NCBI GenBank assembly: GCA_949357655.1
Contig: CASHTG010000012.1
Coordinates: 3,658,001-3,722,000 of the forward strand
Reading direction: 5' to 3'
Source: Parascedosporium putredinis
Lineage: Eukaryota; Ascomycota; Sordariomycetes; Microascales; Microascaceae
Length of the DNA: 64,000 nt
Shown here piece by piece: positions 47,701 to 60,729 of the stretch (position 1 is its first letter; each line of letters opens with the position of its first letter). Under the pieces are notes generated by a model. It saw nothing but the letters and a program-made list of their open reading frames with translations. It did not search any database and was not told the DNA's origin. The position numbers were made by a program, and so were the translations under genes.

Positions 47701-50700
47701 GCCGTTCGGTTACTATCTTGACCACCCAGCCACCAACGATTTGTGGCCGACCGTCACTCTCAGTATCGCAACGTTTTGTTGTGCTCAGCATGCAGCCGTG
47801 CGAACAAGCTAGCCTTTCCAAGCCAATAACCACGGACTACGTAGATGTGGTTTGTTAGCCGTTAGCTGCGCTGAGCTTGTACCAGCCAAAATGAGAGTCA
47901 CGATACTACCCTCGGCTTCACATCTCTCAACCGTCCGTCGCGTGCCCTCTCCAGGGCGCCAAAGAAAGTAGTCAAACCCGAGCGGCCCCAACAAATCAGG
48001 CATGGCCCAATGCACAGAAAAACCCCGAGTTTCAGAGATGACTCCTCGAGGAAGAAAGATATGAACCACCCTAGACATGCCCTGACGCATGTCCACTTGT
48101 TGGAAGGCGCAAATGAATTCCCGGCATGTTGATCACGCTGGACGTGTCAGCCCGCCTGGTGAGGGAGCTTGTTAGGGCTGATCTCAGCCCGAGTGGACTG
48201 GACGGCAACTCGCCCGTATTCAGCAATCAGGTGCCCAGCGGCCTGGGCGCCTCAATTGACCTAGGATCGATGGATGGATGCCTTCCAGGTTGGCTTCCAC
48301 AGGAAGCTACTAACCCTAATTGGCCCTAGAAAATCCGGGGAGCCCCTTCTCATCGAATTTTAGTGACAGACGCAACACAAGACAGGGGAAGAAGTCTTTG
48401 CCATGCCAGATTAATGACGGGAGAAAGCAATTGATCAATCAGTGGATACGAGTCACTGGGCCAGTCGGGACAGGTCCCCTCTGGGCAAATGCAAGTGAGC
48501 ATGCCTTGCTTCTCCACCGCCATACAACAAAAATATGATGCGTTTCCAAGAGCGATACCCAGGTCTTCTTTTCGACGGGACTCAACCTGATACATTTTCG
48601 AGTCCCAGTTCGATTCGATTCTCTTCTTTCTCTTGGGGCAACCAGAATGTCCACACGCCTCCCAGGTCCACATGCGAGCTGCCCTTACCCACAGCAATAG
48701 ATGACTCCTTTCAGCAGGGAAGTTGCGATATTGAACCTGTTTCTTGGTAAAAGGGCTAGAGGGACCTTCCTAGCGACCAAGGAGATGATGTATCTCCACG
48801 TGATAATATGGGACCAAGGCCTGAAGCTCCACCGAAGCGGGCCCCGCCGTCAATGCCTGACCCACCGAAGAACAAGATTCCGCCCCTCATTGACGGTTGG
48901 CCCCTCCATGCTCGGCCTAGTATCTTGTTTCGCGCCTCAGTCACCCCTTCCTTCTCTCCGCAGACCTAAACATGCGTTCCGACATTTACCGACAATTAGG
49001 GACCTCACACCCGAGATGTCGAATTGGGGGAGAATATTGACCCGAAGTTTGTTCCCAGGTACATCCGACGGTGCGGTGCTTCGGCGCAAGAGAAAGCCAG
49101 CTCGGGAGTTCAACTCGGTGCTTCGACTGGGAACCCCGGGCCGGCAAGCTCCCTGAAACCGCGACGGGCTCGTCAAGGAAGTGCAGAAGCGTAAGCAGGC
49201 TGTTGCTTCGGCACCTCACGGAAAAGATGCGAGGCCTTTTTTTTTTCTCTCTTTCTGCCTCTTGTCTTGGATCGGTCGGTGAAAACTGACGTAACTGAGG
49301 TGTCGCTGGTCATTCCCTCAACGCTTCAGCAGCAATGCCCAAGCCAGTCCGTAACCAAAGATACCTTGCCTCCAGGCTCTGCGCCACCAGCATGTGACTT
49401 CCTCTCAGGGTTCTACGCCCAGACCAGCAAGCCCATTTCCCGGCGTACCCCTTGCGTACCCGAGAGTGACTTACACCACGGGACCTATGTGTCCCTGGAG
49501 ACATCCTTGGGTGGATAGGATTGGAGACAGCTTCACTCTCAAGCCTACCCGGTTCGTACTCCGCCATCACCAAGGACGAAGCAAAATTCAAGGTCAGCAG
49601 GCTTCAATTTTTTTCCTTCTTCAATTCTCCTTTTGGGCGCTTCTCTTAGGCCCGACTGGTATCCAATTTCCTTCTCGCAACCCCGGATCCCAAGTTATTT
49701 TTGCACCTTCACGTGGGCCTTGACTCACGGACTAGTTTGGGTGACTAGCGTACTAGCAAAAGCAACCCCATGTAAGAGGAAGGAGCGGACACGCCGCTAA
49801 ACCCTCCCACCGACCAGCTCCGGGCCAAACATCGTGAAACCCGTGGGACCGGGGGAAGCAGAAGATGAGCAGTCTCCTCCACCCAGGATCCGCGAAAACT
49901 GGTATCGTGTACTTGTCATTGACAGAGGAGGGGAAATTTTTTTCTTTTTAGATACGTGGGCGACGGTAACCGAATCAAGACATTGCCTCGCCTCCCATCC
50001 CCCTTTTCTCACCCATCCAGTGACGATCTATCTACACGCCCCCTTGACCAGCCTCGAACCCACAACCATCACGCAAGCGTGGAAGTGGAAGGGGCAAACC
50101 GACGATGCAAAAATGGTCGGAAATGACCTAGGATTGGGCGAGGAAAAAATGGAAAAGAAGGCAAGACATAAATAAACCTGCCAAAAAAGAAACAGAAAAA
50201 AAGAAAAAAAAAGAAAAAAGAGGAAGAGTATCCCAGTAAGAGCAGGTCCTTCCCTTGACGTCCGCTCCGACCTGCTCCGGTCAATCTGCGACCGCACGTC
50301 CCCGTGGCACACCGACTCAAACAATGTTCCTATCGTGAACATCCTCCTCCGTTGATTCCCGAAACCCTTTCGGGGCTGTAATCAATGGCAGATCGATTGA
50401 TGAAGAAGTCGGATTTTCCGCGCTGTATCTTGAGCGGCCGCCCGTCGACTGCCTCCCTTTGATTGTGGTTCTTCCGGGATATTATCGTGAGGCCGCTCCC
50501 CACAAACAGGACGAACACTCAAGCCCTAGTGGAAAAGCTAACCTCCCCGCCCGAAATCTTAGATTTGATGCTTCCGGACGCGAAAGAAATCTGGGGAATA
50601 CGTTGCCTTCACTTGAGTTTTTCTTTTCCCTGTCCCTTTTTCCCGTCCAGAGGAGCTAGCTAGTAAATAGTGACTTGCGTCTCCATCTTGAGGGGGATAG

Positions 50701-51572
50701 GGGAGGGGTGTGACCCGCGGCAACGGATGGATGGGCAAAGAGACGTGGGGCCCGCCCTCGCAAGGAAAACTCTGAACGTGTTTGAACTTGGTGAAGGACT
50801 CTGTCCAATCGGGTACGTTCTTGGGCGGGTCGAGACGTCGTTTCTCGCTGCCTCGAAACACTTCTACAGATTGACTTGTAGAAGACAAGGTCAAGACTTG
50901 TCACTCTACTATCTCGGTACCCAGCGTTTGGTATCAGTTATCAAGACGGATCCGGCTTGAGAAAGGGATAGAAGATAGCGCGTTTCTATTGAACTGCCGT
51001 TTTGCGGGAACTCCCTACTGCTTCACGATAGAGAAGATACTGTCAAGGCAGTGGAACGGGAACCTTGACGCAAGAAAATCTTGGCCAAATGCTCCCTCCG
51101 TCTTGTAGCCTCCCGAAACATATCAGAGCTGTCACTTTTGACGCAGCCCTTGCCCCGTCCCGTCCCTACAATCTCATCCAAGGCTTGCCTTCGGGGATGG
51201 AGGGATATATTCATCAAGTTTCAGTCATTTCTTTTCTACCATCTTCTCGCTTTTTGACGACTAACAGTGACTGGCCCACCGGGCGGAGCTTACGCGCCTG
51301 CGTGATAGCAGCTTACATGTGCGTGCTCGGGGAACACTACAGACCCTTTCTCTTCACTAGCAATGGACTGCACGCTACCTTCCTTCCCTCAGTGACCTCG
51401 ATACGTCTTGGCGGGCCCTCTCCAGCTTGCACGCCCCCCTTAACCGTAAGCCAGCCACTTCCTGTTGTGTTGAAGGTGGGTCTACGGATTCTTCCGTATC
51501 AGCTTCACCCTCTTCCGAAGAGCTGCGGCCCGGCGTACCACAGTTCTCAAGACTTACTCAATCTTACCCTCC
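44794..51572. other. 6.8-kb region without a recognised gene
   Basis: The proximal ~1 kb is likely the PCK1 promoter. Further in there are coding-like patches, notably 46340-46760, where one frame reads LYLALSGWQKTCAAQIEP and another SYVYPTIFPVAGHQYFDG, but no start, splice pattern or family match links them. CAACACACACACACCC-like repeats occur near 46822-46837 and an A-rich tract at 45795-45825. The last ~300 bp are probably the SUP35 3' UTR. Given the many base losses in this sequence, a small divergent gene could be hidden. Confidence 0.35.
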
Positions 51573-54040
51573 TTAGACCGAATCCGTAATAAGCTTGGTG
51601 ATCTTGCCAATCGCGATCGTTTGTCCCTGGATGACCCCATATTAGTTACAAGTTTCATATCCCAGAAAGGGTGGGCGGCGGATATGGTGGTAAAGTGTTA
51701 TGGTAAGCCGGAAAGGGTAGGGGCTTCTTTTTTTGTTCTTTCCGGGGATCGCTTTCTAGTAATCCCGGACGGGACATATAGCCCTATGGATGGCGGGTGT
51801 GACATACCTGATCTCTCAGTGTGAAGCGGCCCATTTGGGGGTAGTCTTCGAAACGTTCGACACAGACGCTTCCCGCACCACCGATGACTTGCATCCTCGC
51901 AATGATGCTGTCACCCTTCTTTGCATGCGTAGGAGGAAGCTTGCTCTTTCTGTTCGTTCCCTTCTGTAGCTTATGGAGCAAGGTTGCGAAGGTGACTTCC
52001 TCAATAGCAGCGTGTACGTGCAGAACGCAGTTGAAACCGGCGGTAAGGATGCTCTTAAGATCGAGAATGCGAATCTGGGCCTCGAACTCTTGGACATTGT
52101 GTACCAGTCGCTTAGGCGAGCAGAGAACGAAACCGGGGAGGATATCCTCCTCCTCAATACCCTTGAGTCGGATTCGTACCTGGTCACCACACTGGGCAAT
52201 GGGAATTTCATCTTCGGCCTCGGCGTATACCGCCGTGACTTCAATGCTATTCTTATTGGGCATCATTACTAGACTCATGCCCTTCTTGACGACACCAGCC
52301 TCAATCTTACCCTCAACCATGGTACCGAGATCACGGTATTTGCCGTTTACCGCCATCATGAAGGGCGCGTTGACCTTGCGCTCGAGCGCCTTCATGTTGT
52401 CAAGGTACTCCAGCAACGAGGGGCCGTTCCACCAGGGGCAAACATCCTTTGGAACTCGATCCTTGATGCCTTGGATCTGCTGGGCAGCGATGGGGATAAA
52501 CATGACATCGGTTTTGAGGTTGTAGCCGGTACCCTTAAGAAACTGAGAGAGCTTGGTGGTGCACTCCTTGTAGCGATCTTCAGACCACTCGACTGTGGGA
52601 TCATCCATCTTGTTGATAGCAACCACGAGCTTGTTGACACCCTGGGTTTTGCAAGCATGGCGTGCTCACGGGTCTGGCCACCTCGCTCGAAACCGGTCTC
52701 GTACTCGCCCTTGCGGGCCGAGATGACGAGGATACCGACATCAGCCTGCGACGCTCCACCAATCATGTTGGGGACATAGGTCTTGTGCCCGGGGGCATCC
52801 AGAATACTGTATCTGCGCTTCTCGGTTTCGAAGTAGCCACGGCCAACTTCGACAGTCTTGCCCTTGGAACGCTCCTCCTTGGTCAGATCGAGAACCCAGG
52901 ACAGGTACCAGGATTCGCGGCCCAGATCCTTGGCTTCTTTCCTGTACTTATCAATCGTACGCTCATCGACCATGCCGGTAGCGTACAGAATCGATCCACC
53001 AAGAGTAGACTTTCCGGCATCAACGTGGCCGATGAAAATGATGTTGACGTGCTCTTTGCCGTAAATCTCGGCTAGCGTGTCGTCGTCAACGTCGGCGGCT
53101 TGCTCCTTCTGGACAGCATCGGCATCTCGCATGGCCTTCGCACCAGCACCAGCACCAGCACCAGCACCAGCAGCGGGCGTCGGACTAGAACGACCGGACG
53201 AGGTGGGCGACGTCTTTCCGCTAGCTGGCTCTCCGGACTTAGAGATCGCCTTAGCTGCCGTGGCCTTGGCCCCTTCTTCGGCTGTCTTCTTCGGCTCAGC
53301 TTTCGGGGCCTCAGCCTTCTTCGGAGGGTCAGCTTTCTTGGGCTCCTCCTTCACGGTTCCAGTGGCACCAATAGAGAGCACCTTGGCCTTGGGCTTCGGC
53401 GCGTCTCCACCAATAGAAAGAACCTTGGCACCACCTTCCTTTTGCACAGAGGGTTTGGGTTGGGAAGCGGGCGCGGTGGCGGCAGGCGCAGGCGGCGCGT
53501 TCTGCTGTGCCTGGGGCTGAGCTCGTTGCTGGGGTTGCTGTCGTTGCTGAGGAGGCTGCTGCTGTTGCTGCTGCTGCTGTTGTTGAATATTCTGTTGGCC
53601 ATACTGAGGGTACTGGCCACCTAAGGACGAACAAACATGTTAGTGTTAGCGAACGGCAACCTACAGTAAACCGCGGGGGTATATATCGGGCACGGGCGAA
53701 GGTAAAACGAACCATATTGTTGGCCGTAGCCGCCCTGCTGGGGATATCCTTGGCCGCCTTGGCCACCCTGACCGTATTGATCGAAACCTTGCTGGCCGCC
53801 ATATTGAGGATAATAGCCCTGCTGGTAGTATTGCTGATACTGTGGCGCGTAGCCACCGTAAGACTGACCCGGTTGGAATGCTTGGGCGGTCGGCTGGAAG
53901 GCGGCCGCGGCCGCGTTGGCTCGGAAGGAGCCGCCTTGGTTCTGCCCTTGCTGGTTGATGTTGAGCTGTTGCTGAGCTTGTCTAGAGAGATTCTCGTCCT
54001 GGGCGGAAGGATCGTCTTCCCACGAATTCAAGTGAGACAT
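51573..54040 (-). CDS. SUP35: translation termination factor eRF3 (Sup35)
   Basis: About 731 residues, three exons (introns 51627-51807 and about 53621-53712). eRF3 is the GTPase partner of eRF1 that releases the peptide at stop codons. The N domain is Q/N/G/Y-rich: QQLNINQQGQNQGG, YAPQYQQYYQQGYYPQYGG, FDQYGQGGQGGQGYPQQGG, then a polyglutamine stretch (QNIQQQQQQQQQQPPQQRQQ). This is a prion-like composition as in yeast Sup35. A charged M region (KEEPKKADPPKKAEAPKAE) and an AG repeat follow. The GTPase has NIIFIGHVDAGKSTLGG, LDAPGHKTYVPNMIGG and NKMD; elongation-factor-like domains 2 and 3 end GRFTLRDQ and GQTIAIGKITKLITDSV in a 54-nt last exon. One frame break: TTTT 52647-52650 (plus), just before GVNKLVVAINKMDD. 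Divergent from YRB30. Confidence 0.96.
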
Positions 54041-55126
54041 CGTGATTTGGTGCTGGGGGTATTCAATGGAGGTTAGGAATCGGCGTTGGAAACCGCGGAT
54101 CGAGATGTGTAGTGAACTGAGCTGAGGCTATATGTAGAATCCTTCAAGTTAGGCAAGGCAACAATAAGAGACGATGACGCACGGGGAGAAAGCCGTAAAA
54201 GTTGGCGCATGTAGACATGGGCGTGGCCACGGGGAAGGAGGGGTTATTGGGAACACCTTACTATTGCGGTCTCAACGAGGCGGAGCTTCAGGCAGAAGGA
54301 GCCTGAGATATACGTGACTCACTCCGTCGCGCTCCGGGATTCTACAAGAGGTCGTGGATAGATTAGAAAGGATGTCAGAAGTCGAGAGAGTGCGTCCGTT
54401 CGAGTGAAAAATCGACGCAGGTCAGGAGCGATGGGACTCTTTTCGGGTTGCGTTGCCTGGACGGGAGAAATGCCAAAAAAATGCCCCGCCATGTGTCCAA
54501 GAAAAACCGAGCGGGGCTCGAAAGGTATTCATACTGTGTGTTTATATGGGTGTACTGTTCGCTTTGTATGACCCAGGAACAAGTTTGGCTTCAAAAAGCA
54601 CTGTGAATACACTGTCAGGTTTACTTCTTCATCCCAGAGCACCGGCTGGGCAAAAATATTTCGTTTGCGCAGTTGGGGCAAAAATCAAACCAGCGCCTTA
54701 AAATGGCAGCCACTTCGGCCTTCTCCCAGCTTGATGTCAAGCCAGCGGAGAATACCCAGGCATCGGCCTGACTAGCTGACATTCATGTCCACTGATGGTG
54801 TCTCAGGTTTATGGACTAGAATAAAAGAAGTAAAAGTTGAATTTGAGATAGTTGTGAGGAAGACGAACAAGATCTAACCTTGGGGTTTTCTGTTTGATAT
54901 GCCACACCTTCGCTCCTTCCTTGGTTGTACCGTTCGCCAACGGCGCCGACCATTATCGTAGCTGTATATATCATCATCACTCACTCTCATCTTTTACCAT
55001 GCAAATTGAATCCCTTGACTCGGCCCTGCCTAGCACAAACTCTGATGAGCCGCGCCGAGAACTACAGTTAGCCACAGCTTTCTCAGTGTTCGAGGGTACC
55101 AGGTGCGCAACGCCCAACGTCTCACC
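54041..55126. promoter_or_regulatory. divergent promoter region, SUP35 / YRB30
   Basis: 1.1 kb between divergent starts. The SUP35 leader occupies the first few hundred bases. No gene is recognised: the short open stretches at 54453-54701 and 54894-55126 do not resemble known proteins. Confidence 0.4.
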
Positions 55127-56765
55127 ATGGATTCTTTTCTCTCTCGCCTGGGCGCGCAAGCCATGAACTATGCCATCAGGTCTGGTATAACTTTGGCTTC
55201 AACTTACGCAATCTCCCAGTGCACCCGATTAGCGACGACCGTCAGTGATAAGAGACTAGGAGCCGAGCTCAGCGCACTTCAGGGTCTACTTGACCGCAAG
55301 CTACAGGTCTGTTCTCTGTTCCTCTAGGAGGCGGGTACGGATGGAAGGAGAATTAAGCTGATATATGGCTAGATAATCTCGCCTGCCATTGACTTGATCG
55401 AGTTCAAGTATGTTCTGATTTCGGGATACATGGAGGCCGCCACCTTCCCCGGCCCCAACGAGTTCGTGATCTTGCTAATACGGATGGGCATTATAGATCC
55501 GGAAGAGGAAATGTCTTTCTCGAATCAGCTGTGAGCCTCGCCAGGTCGTTGCGCCAAGATGTTGTTGCTTTGGGAAAGCGCCTTGAGGGCATCGCCCTTC
55601 CGCAAGAGCGGCTGTCAGACGAGAGACCTGGAGTGAACGCGTTGGAAGGCCATGAAGAAGTTTTGCGCTCTATTCTCCACGATCTCCGGGACCTACTATC
55701 GCGGATAGACCATGATATCCCCTATTACAATTGGCTATAACGGCTTCTGGAGAAAGCTTAGCAACCTCCCTTCCACCCAGCGTTTCCCCTTCTCGCCTTC
55801 TCCAGGCCAGCACCCTCTTGATCGTCGGAGATACACAGTATGCGAACTCGACAAGCGCTATTCAGATAGGTCCTTCCTTCACCTTGTCTGTATATATGCT
55901 TTTCCTTGGACACGCGGCGACTCGTTTGGAAACGACAACAATCGCCAAAAGCCATGACAACTCGCCCCCAGTTTCTCTAGCCCGACCCAGTCCTGAGGAG
56001 GGGGACAGACCGTACGGATTTGGAGAGCATGACAGAAAGCCTATCTGGCAGGAAGTGATACATAAATCCCGTGTTCGCTTATGCCGTACACCGATACACT
56101 ACGTGTTTAACCCTGAGGAGGGTTATGTACCGTGTGCTGAGCACCGCACGTCAACCCGGAGTGACCCATCCCCGCACTTCTTGACAGGGGATTTCCTATA
56201 TCACTTAGAAATCATCGAGGATCTAGATGATGAAAGAGTCCATGACTCCATACTAAACAGTTCCTACGACACCGTCGCGAGCGCCGGAAGGAGGGTGAGC
56301 ATCCCAGTCCACCATCTGTCCAAAATATTCTACACGGATACGGGTAGAATATTGAATGTAGGCAATGGGCTAGAGGGTGAGACCAGCCCGGTATTACTCC
56401 TTAAACGTGACACGGATCCGGATATGCCGCCACGAATGGTCGAGAGGTTCGAAGCGTATGCATCCCAAAGGGAGGATGAATTGCTGAAGACTGGTCCCAT
56501 CACTTCCCAGAATTCGAACCCACAAACTGCTGGGACGGACGTCGATGATCTCAAACGAAACAAAGCATACGCCAAGACTTATCCGCCCGTTGATTTGGCT
56601 GGGACCTCATGGGGGTTACCCGCACATTTAGACCCGGAATGGATAGCCCTCGAAGTTTTTGAAGAGGACGATTCAGCGAGCAGCGAGCCCGATGAAGATA
56701 GCGACTCCGATCAACAGATTCAACCAACTTCGTGCAAGGGTAAACCCCGCTTGATCCCGAAGTGA
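55127..56765 (+). CDS. YRB30: Ran-binding protein Yrb30
   Basis: About 494 residues, three exons (introns 55307-55372 and 55408-55496; the middle exon is only 35 nt). Yrb30 binds RanGTP and modulates its hydrolysis in nuclear transport (family knowledge). The start MDSFLSRLGAQAMNYAIRSG is the canonical opening. Further family blocks are IISPAIDLIEFKSGRGN, LPPSVSPSRLLQASTLLIVG, IGPSFTLSVYMLFLGH, IWQEVIHKSRVRLCRTP, YHLEIIEDLDDERVHD, PVHHLSKIFYTDTGRILNVG and LDPEWIALEVFEED, with an acidic serine-rich tail. One frame break at CCCC 55729-55732: a single added base turns the stop into LLQLAITASGES, conserved in the family. It starts 1.1 kb from divergent SUP35. Confidence 0.93.
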
Positions 56766-57828
56766 TTGGTCAAATTCAACACTTGTCAGCCATGTCGCTA
56801 TCCCGCGATCCATCGCAAGAAACGTTGACAAGACCCTCCAGCAGCGAGGGTGTGGGCGATCAGCAGTCGTTGGCTGGCCAAGCGTCAATAGTGGCGAGAT
56901 CCCCGTTTGGGGCCATCACCTCATCCCTTTCCCTCTTAGAAATGCTGATCCGATTAAGCGGACTCCAGGAGTTTCAGCAAGCATGTCATTTGTCCATACC
57001 AGACCATATATTGGCCTTCTTCCTTGAAGAAACTTCAACAACGGGCCTGGTTGGAAAAGAAAGATGGGATGCAAGGGATGGTGCTAAACGCAGTCTTGGA
57101 TTCGACCCATATACAGACAGTCCTGGTCGATAAATGGAGGGACGAATAACAAAGTGTGGACGCCACTACTTCAACTTTAGAGAGATATTTACGGGAAATT
57201 TTCCCTGAGGAAAGGAGTCAAGTATTATAGAATAGCTTGAGAAGAAAAACAAGAATCCCCCAACTTCCTTGAAATTTCGAAAGGGAAGGCTCTGGAAGAC
57301 GAGTTCGGCGTGGCGAGCCCGCCATTGTCACAAGGGAAAGTTGAGTGTGGTGCGGCTAATTTACGGCTGATAGTTGACAAGAGCTGGGCAAATCATGGCA
57401 CAGGAAAGCGCCTGCCTGTGGCTTGCCTTCGTCATCCAGTGACGAAGATAGTATCGCGTTACGTATTACTGACTGGGTCAGCAAACCCCGGTTGAACGCA
57501 AGGCCAAGCCCAGGCCTGTCCATGCGCTGCGGAGGAATGAGGCGAATTGCTCATCCACTCCAACAGAGCATTCTAGGCTCCACCTATGATAGTATGCCTT
57601 TTGCATCAACCGCCACCTCCCCCATTGATGGAATACGAGAAACGCCCTTGACGATTTCCATTTAATGTTATAGTGCCCAGCTACTACCAGCTTGCGACAA
57701 TTAATCCATCGACATCTTCTTGCACCGAAGCCCATCTGCGAGTTCGAACCCGCTAACTCCAACCGACGGAAAGAGATTCCCAACCCCCGCCCGCTCATCT
57801 TTCGCCGGAGTCGCTTGCTTCTTCGACC
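56766..57828. other. intergenic region between YRB30 and HSE1
   Basis: 1.06 kb between same-strand genes. No recognisable gene, although a 123-codon open stretch (56762-57133) overlaps the YRB30 stop and reads as low-complexity Ser/Leu sequence. The HSE1 promoter must lie in the last few hundred bases. Confidence 0.4.
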
Positions 57829-60143
57829 ATGTTTCGTGCAGCCGCGGCCGGTCCGTTCGACGAGGTCGTCGGTATGTATCTACCCTCGGCGAGGGTTTTG
57901 TGACCTATTATAGCCTTCTCCGGAGCTTTAAATGCTGATTTCGCTGCTCTCCTAAATAGCTAAGGCGACCGACGAGAACTTGACATCGGAGGACTGGGGA
58001 GCTATCATCACCGTCTGTGATCAGGTATCCGCCGACACAAATGGCCCCAAAGAAGCCGTACAGAGCATAATCAAGCGCCTTGCCCACCGAAATGCGAACG
58101 TCCAGCTTTATACTCTAGAGGTATGTCTCAAAACTGTGGGGGCTGTCCATGAGGCGAACCCCTCCCCTTGGAGCTGCCACCATGAGGACGCATGCTGATG
58201 GTCCCCCGTTTTCTATAGCTTGCGAATGCACTCAGCCAGAACTGTGGCAAGGCCATTCACCGAGAACTTTCGAGTCGTGCCTTTACGGATGCATTACTGA
58301 AACTCGCAAACGACCGGAACACGCATAACCAGGTGAAGGTGAAGATCCTTGAGCGTATGAAGGAATGGTCCGACATGTTCAAGAATGATCCAGACCTCGG
58401 CATCATGTATGATGCCTTCTACCGCCTCAAGCAAAACAACCCTACGCTCGAGCCCCCTCTGCCCCACAGAAGAACAACCTGACCGATCTCGACCGTCAAA
58501 AGAGGAGGATGAGCTCCAAATGGCCCTCACGCTTTCGTTGCAGGAGGAGGAGCGCAAGAAGAAGGTGGCCGACTCATCCTCTGCTGGGGCTTCTTCCTCA
58601 GCGGCAGGCGGCTCTGCCGCTGGGCCCGCCCAAGAGATCAAGCCCGTACCCTCGGGCACGACGGCCGCCACCGTTTCTCGCGTTCGTGCGCTTTACGACT
58701 TCGTGCCCTCTGAAAGCGGGGAGCTAGAGTTCAAAAAGGGCGATGTGATTGCCGTTTTGGAGTCGGTCTACAAGGATTGGTGGCGCGGATCGCTCCGAGG
58801 CAAAACCGGCATCTTCCCCTCAACTACGTAGAGAAGCTCACGGATCCCACGGCCGACGAGCTTCATCGCGAGGCACAGATGGAGGCCGAGGTGTTTGCGG
58901 AGATTAAGAACGTGGAGAAATTGTTGACACTGTTGAGCGCTTCCAATACTTCGCCGCGCGAAGAAGACAACGACGAAATTGCTGTATGTCTGGCCCAGCT
59001 CCATCCTTTTCGTAATGGCCTAGGTCTAGTCTACCGCTGCTAACGTTGCTTGTTCGGCACAGAAACTCTACCATCAAACGACGGCAATTCGCCCAAAACT
59101 CATCCGTCTTATCGAAAAGTACTCTCAAAAGAAGGGTATATATCTCCTAGATCCCCCTTTCCCCGCTGCGGCCCCCGCCCTTGACGCATTCTAATCAACT
59201 TTGGCCACAGACGACTTCACGCAGCTCAACGAAAAGTTCATCAAAGCTCGCCGGGACTACGAGGCTCTGTTGGAGTCCTCGATGGCTCACCCTCCTCAGC
59301 CATCCTATCGCCAGTACATGCCGCCCGGGCCGTCCCAGCAGGGTTACCCGTCGCAGGGCCCACCCGGCGGGGCGCCTCACGATGCTCAGAGATTCTACAC
59401 GCCCGGTCCGCAGGGTACGTATTGACCCGAGTAGACAGGTCAGTTCTCGCTCGCATTAACGTAATGCTACGATAGACTACCATGGAGCCAGCCCTCCACC
59501 CGCCACTTTCCAGCGGCCTAACCAGGCGACGGCCCCACCCTTCTACCCTGCCGGCGCCGATATCCCACCCATCGCACAACACCAGACGTATCCCCTCCGA
59601 CCAGGGCCCTCGAGCGGCGCGCCACCCGGGCAGCCCGGCCCGATCAACACGTCCTCACCTCCCCAGCGGGCCAATATACAGCTTACTCCGCAAACCCAAG
59701 ACCGGGGAGCACCTATGGTGCGCAGGAGCTCGCTACCTCAGTGTACGATACGCCTATCTCCCCACGCACCAGAACCCGCTCAATCCCGCCGCTCCTTACT
59801 CGCCCGATGACCCGTACAACACGCCCAACCACGGGCCCCTCTCCCAGCCGACCCCACCCGCAAATGCTCCACCATCACAGGCTCAGTACCAAAGCTACAA
59901 CCCTCCCCAAGGATACGACGGGGCACCTCCGGCTCCTTCCGGGGCGGCACCCCCATACCCCAAGGGCAGCAAGGAGCGGCTCCCGGACGACCTGAAAATG
60001 CCGTTTCGCCTCCACCTGGGGGTGCATACGACGCGCGCCACGGGCTACCCAGCCAAATGAACAACGGCCCGCACCAGTATAAGCCATACGTTCCTCCTTC
60101 ATCGGAACCGAGCGCACCGGGACCCGCCGACTATTATCGGTAA
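57829..60143 (+). CDS. HSE1: ESCRT-0 subunit Hse1
   Basis: About 639 residues, six exons (introns 57872-57959, 58121-58218, 58984-59062, 59136-59210, 59415-59475). With Vps27 it sorts ubiquitinated cargo at endosomes. The VHS domain spans roughly residues 15-145 (ATDENLTSEDWGAIITVCDQ, VQLYTLELANALSQNCGKAI, VKVKILERMKEWSDMF). A ubiquitin-interacting motif (DELQMALTLSLQEEE) is near residue 170. An SH3 domain spans about 222-273 (RVRALYDFVPSESGELEFKK, YKDWWRGSLRGKTGIFP, LNYVEKL). A helical Vps27-binding/GAT-like part follows (KLYHQTTAIRPKLIRLIEKY), then a Pro/Gln/Tyr-rich tail ending EPSAPGPADYYR. Six frame breaks at CCCCC 58453-58457, AAAA 58498-58501, CCCC 58816-58819, 59661-59664, 59760-59763 and 59958-59961; one base at each restores family sequence. 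Confidence 0.94.
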
Positions 60144-60729
60144 GACGATGACGACCGAGAGGGAAAGGGACATGTAGGGTCGTGGGTTCTGTGCGTGTGA
60201 AGCATGCGACGGCTCAATGGGTCTAGGTTGTGAAGAATGGAACGGCAAGGCTCTGTTGAGTGGGAAGCCTGCATGGCGTTTGGCGCGACTTTCCTCATCT
60301 GATCTCATTAGCTGGCCTTCTTGGGCCCTGTTGTTATGGCGGGCATGCCTTTGTATTTTTTTCGTAGTGATAATCCATATACAATATCGGGATGAGGTTT
60401 TGTCAGCTTTTTTATTCTTCCTTTTTCTCTACCTCTTTTCTCTCCTGTTTCTTCTCTATCAAGATGCTTGATCATACACGTACGATAAGCCAGTTTGCCC
60501 CGATGCGGACAGAACGGAATGAAGAGAGTGTAGCCATGTTCACGACGCGAGGAGAGAGGGTGTCTGATGTTTTAAAGGTCATTAGGCTCAATGTAGGTGG
60601 ACATGGAGAGGCTCGGAAAGTTGACTCTATTTATATGACAAGTATTCTACATGATGTACAGGGCAAACGCTAGAGGTAGATAATTTCTATAATACATATG
60701 AAGATGGCCGCGTCGCCTCTTGGAGCTCA
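60144..60729. other. intergenic, convergent 3' ends of HSE1 and JmjC gene
   Basis: 586 bp holding both 3' UTRs; T-rich (TTCCTTTTTCTC) near 60418-60445. No gene seen. Confidence 0.5.

Noticed and set aside
51065..51589. 174-codon plus-strand open stretch overlapping the SUP35 3' end
   Set aside because: It overlaps the final SUP35 exon antisense and has no recognisable domain.
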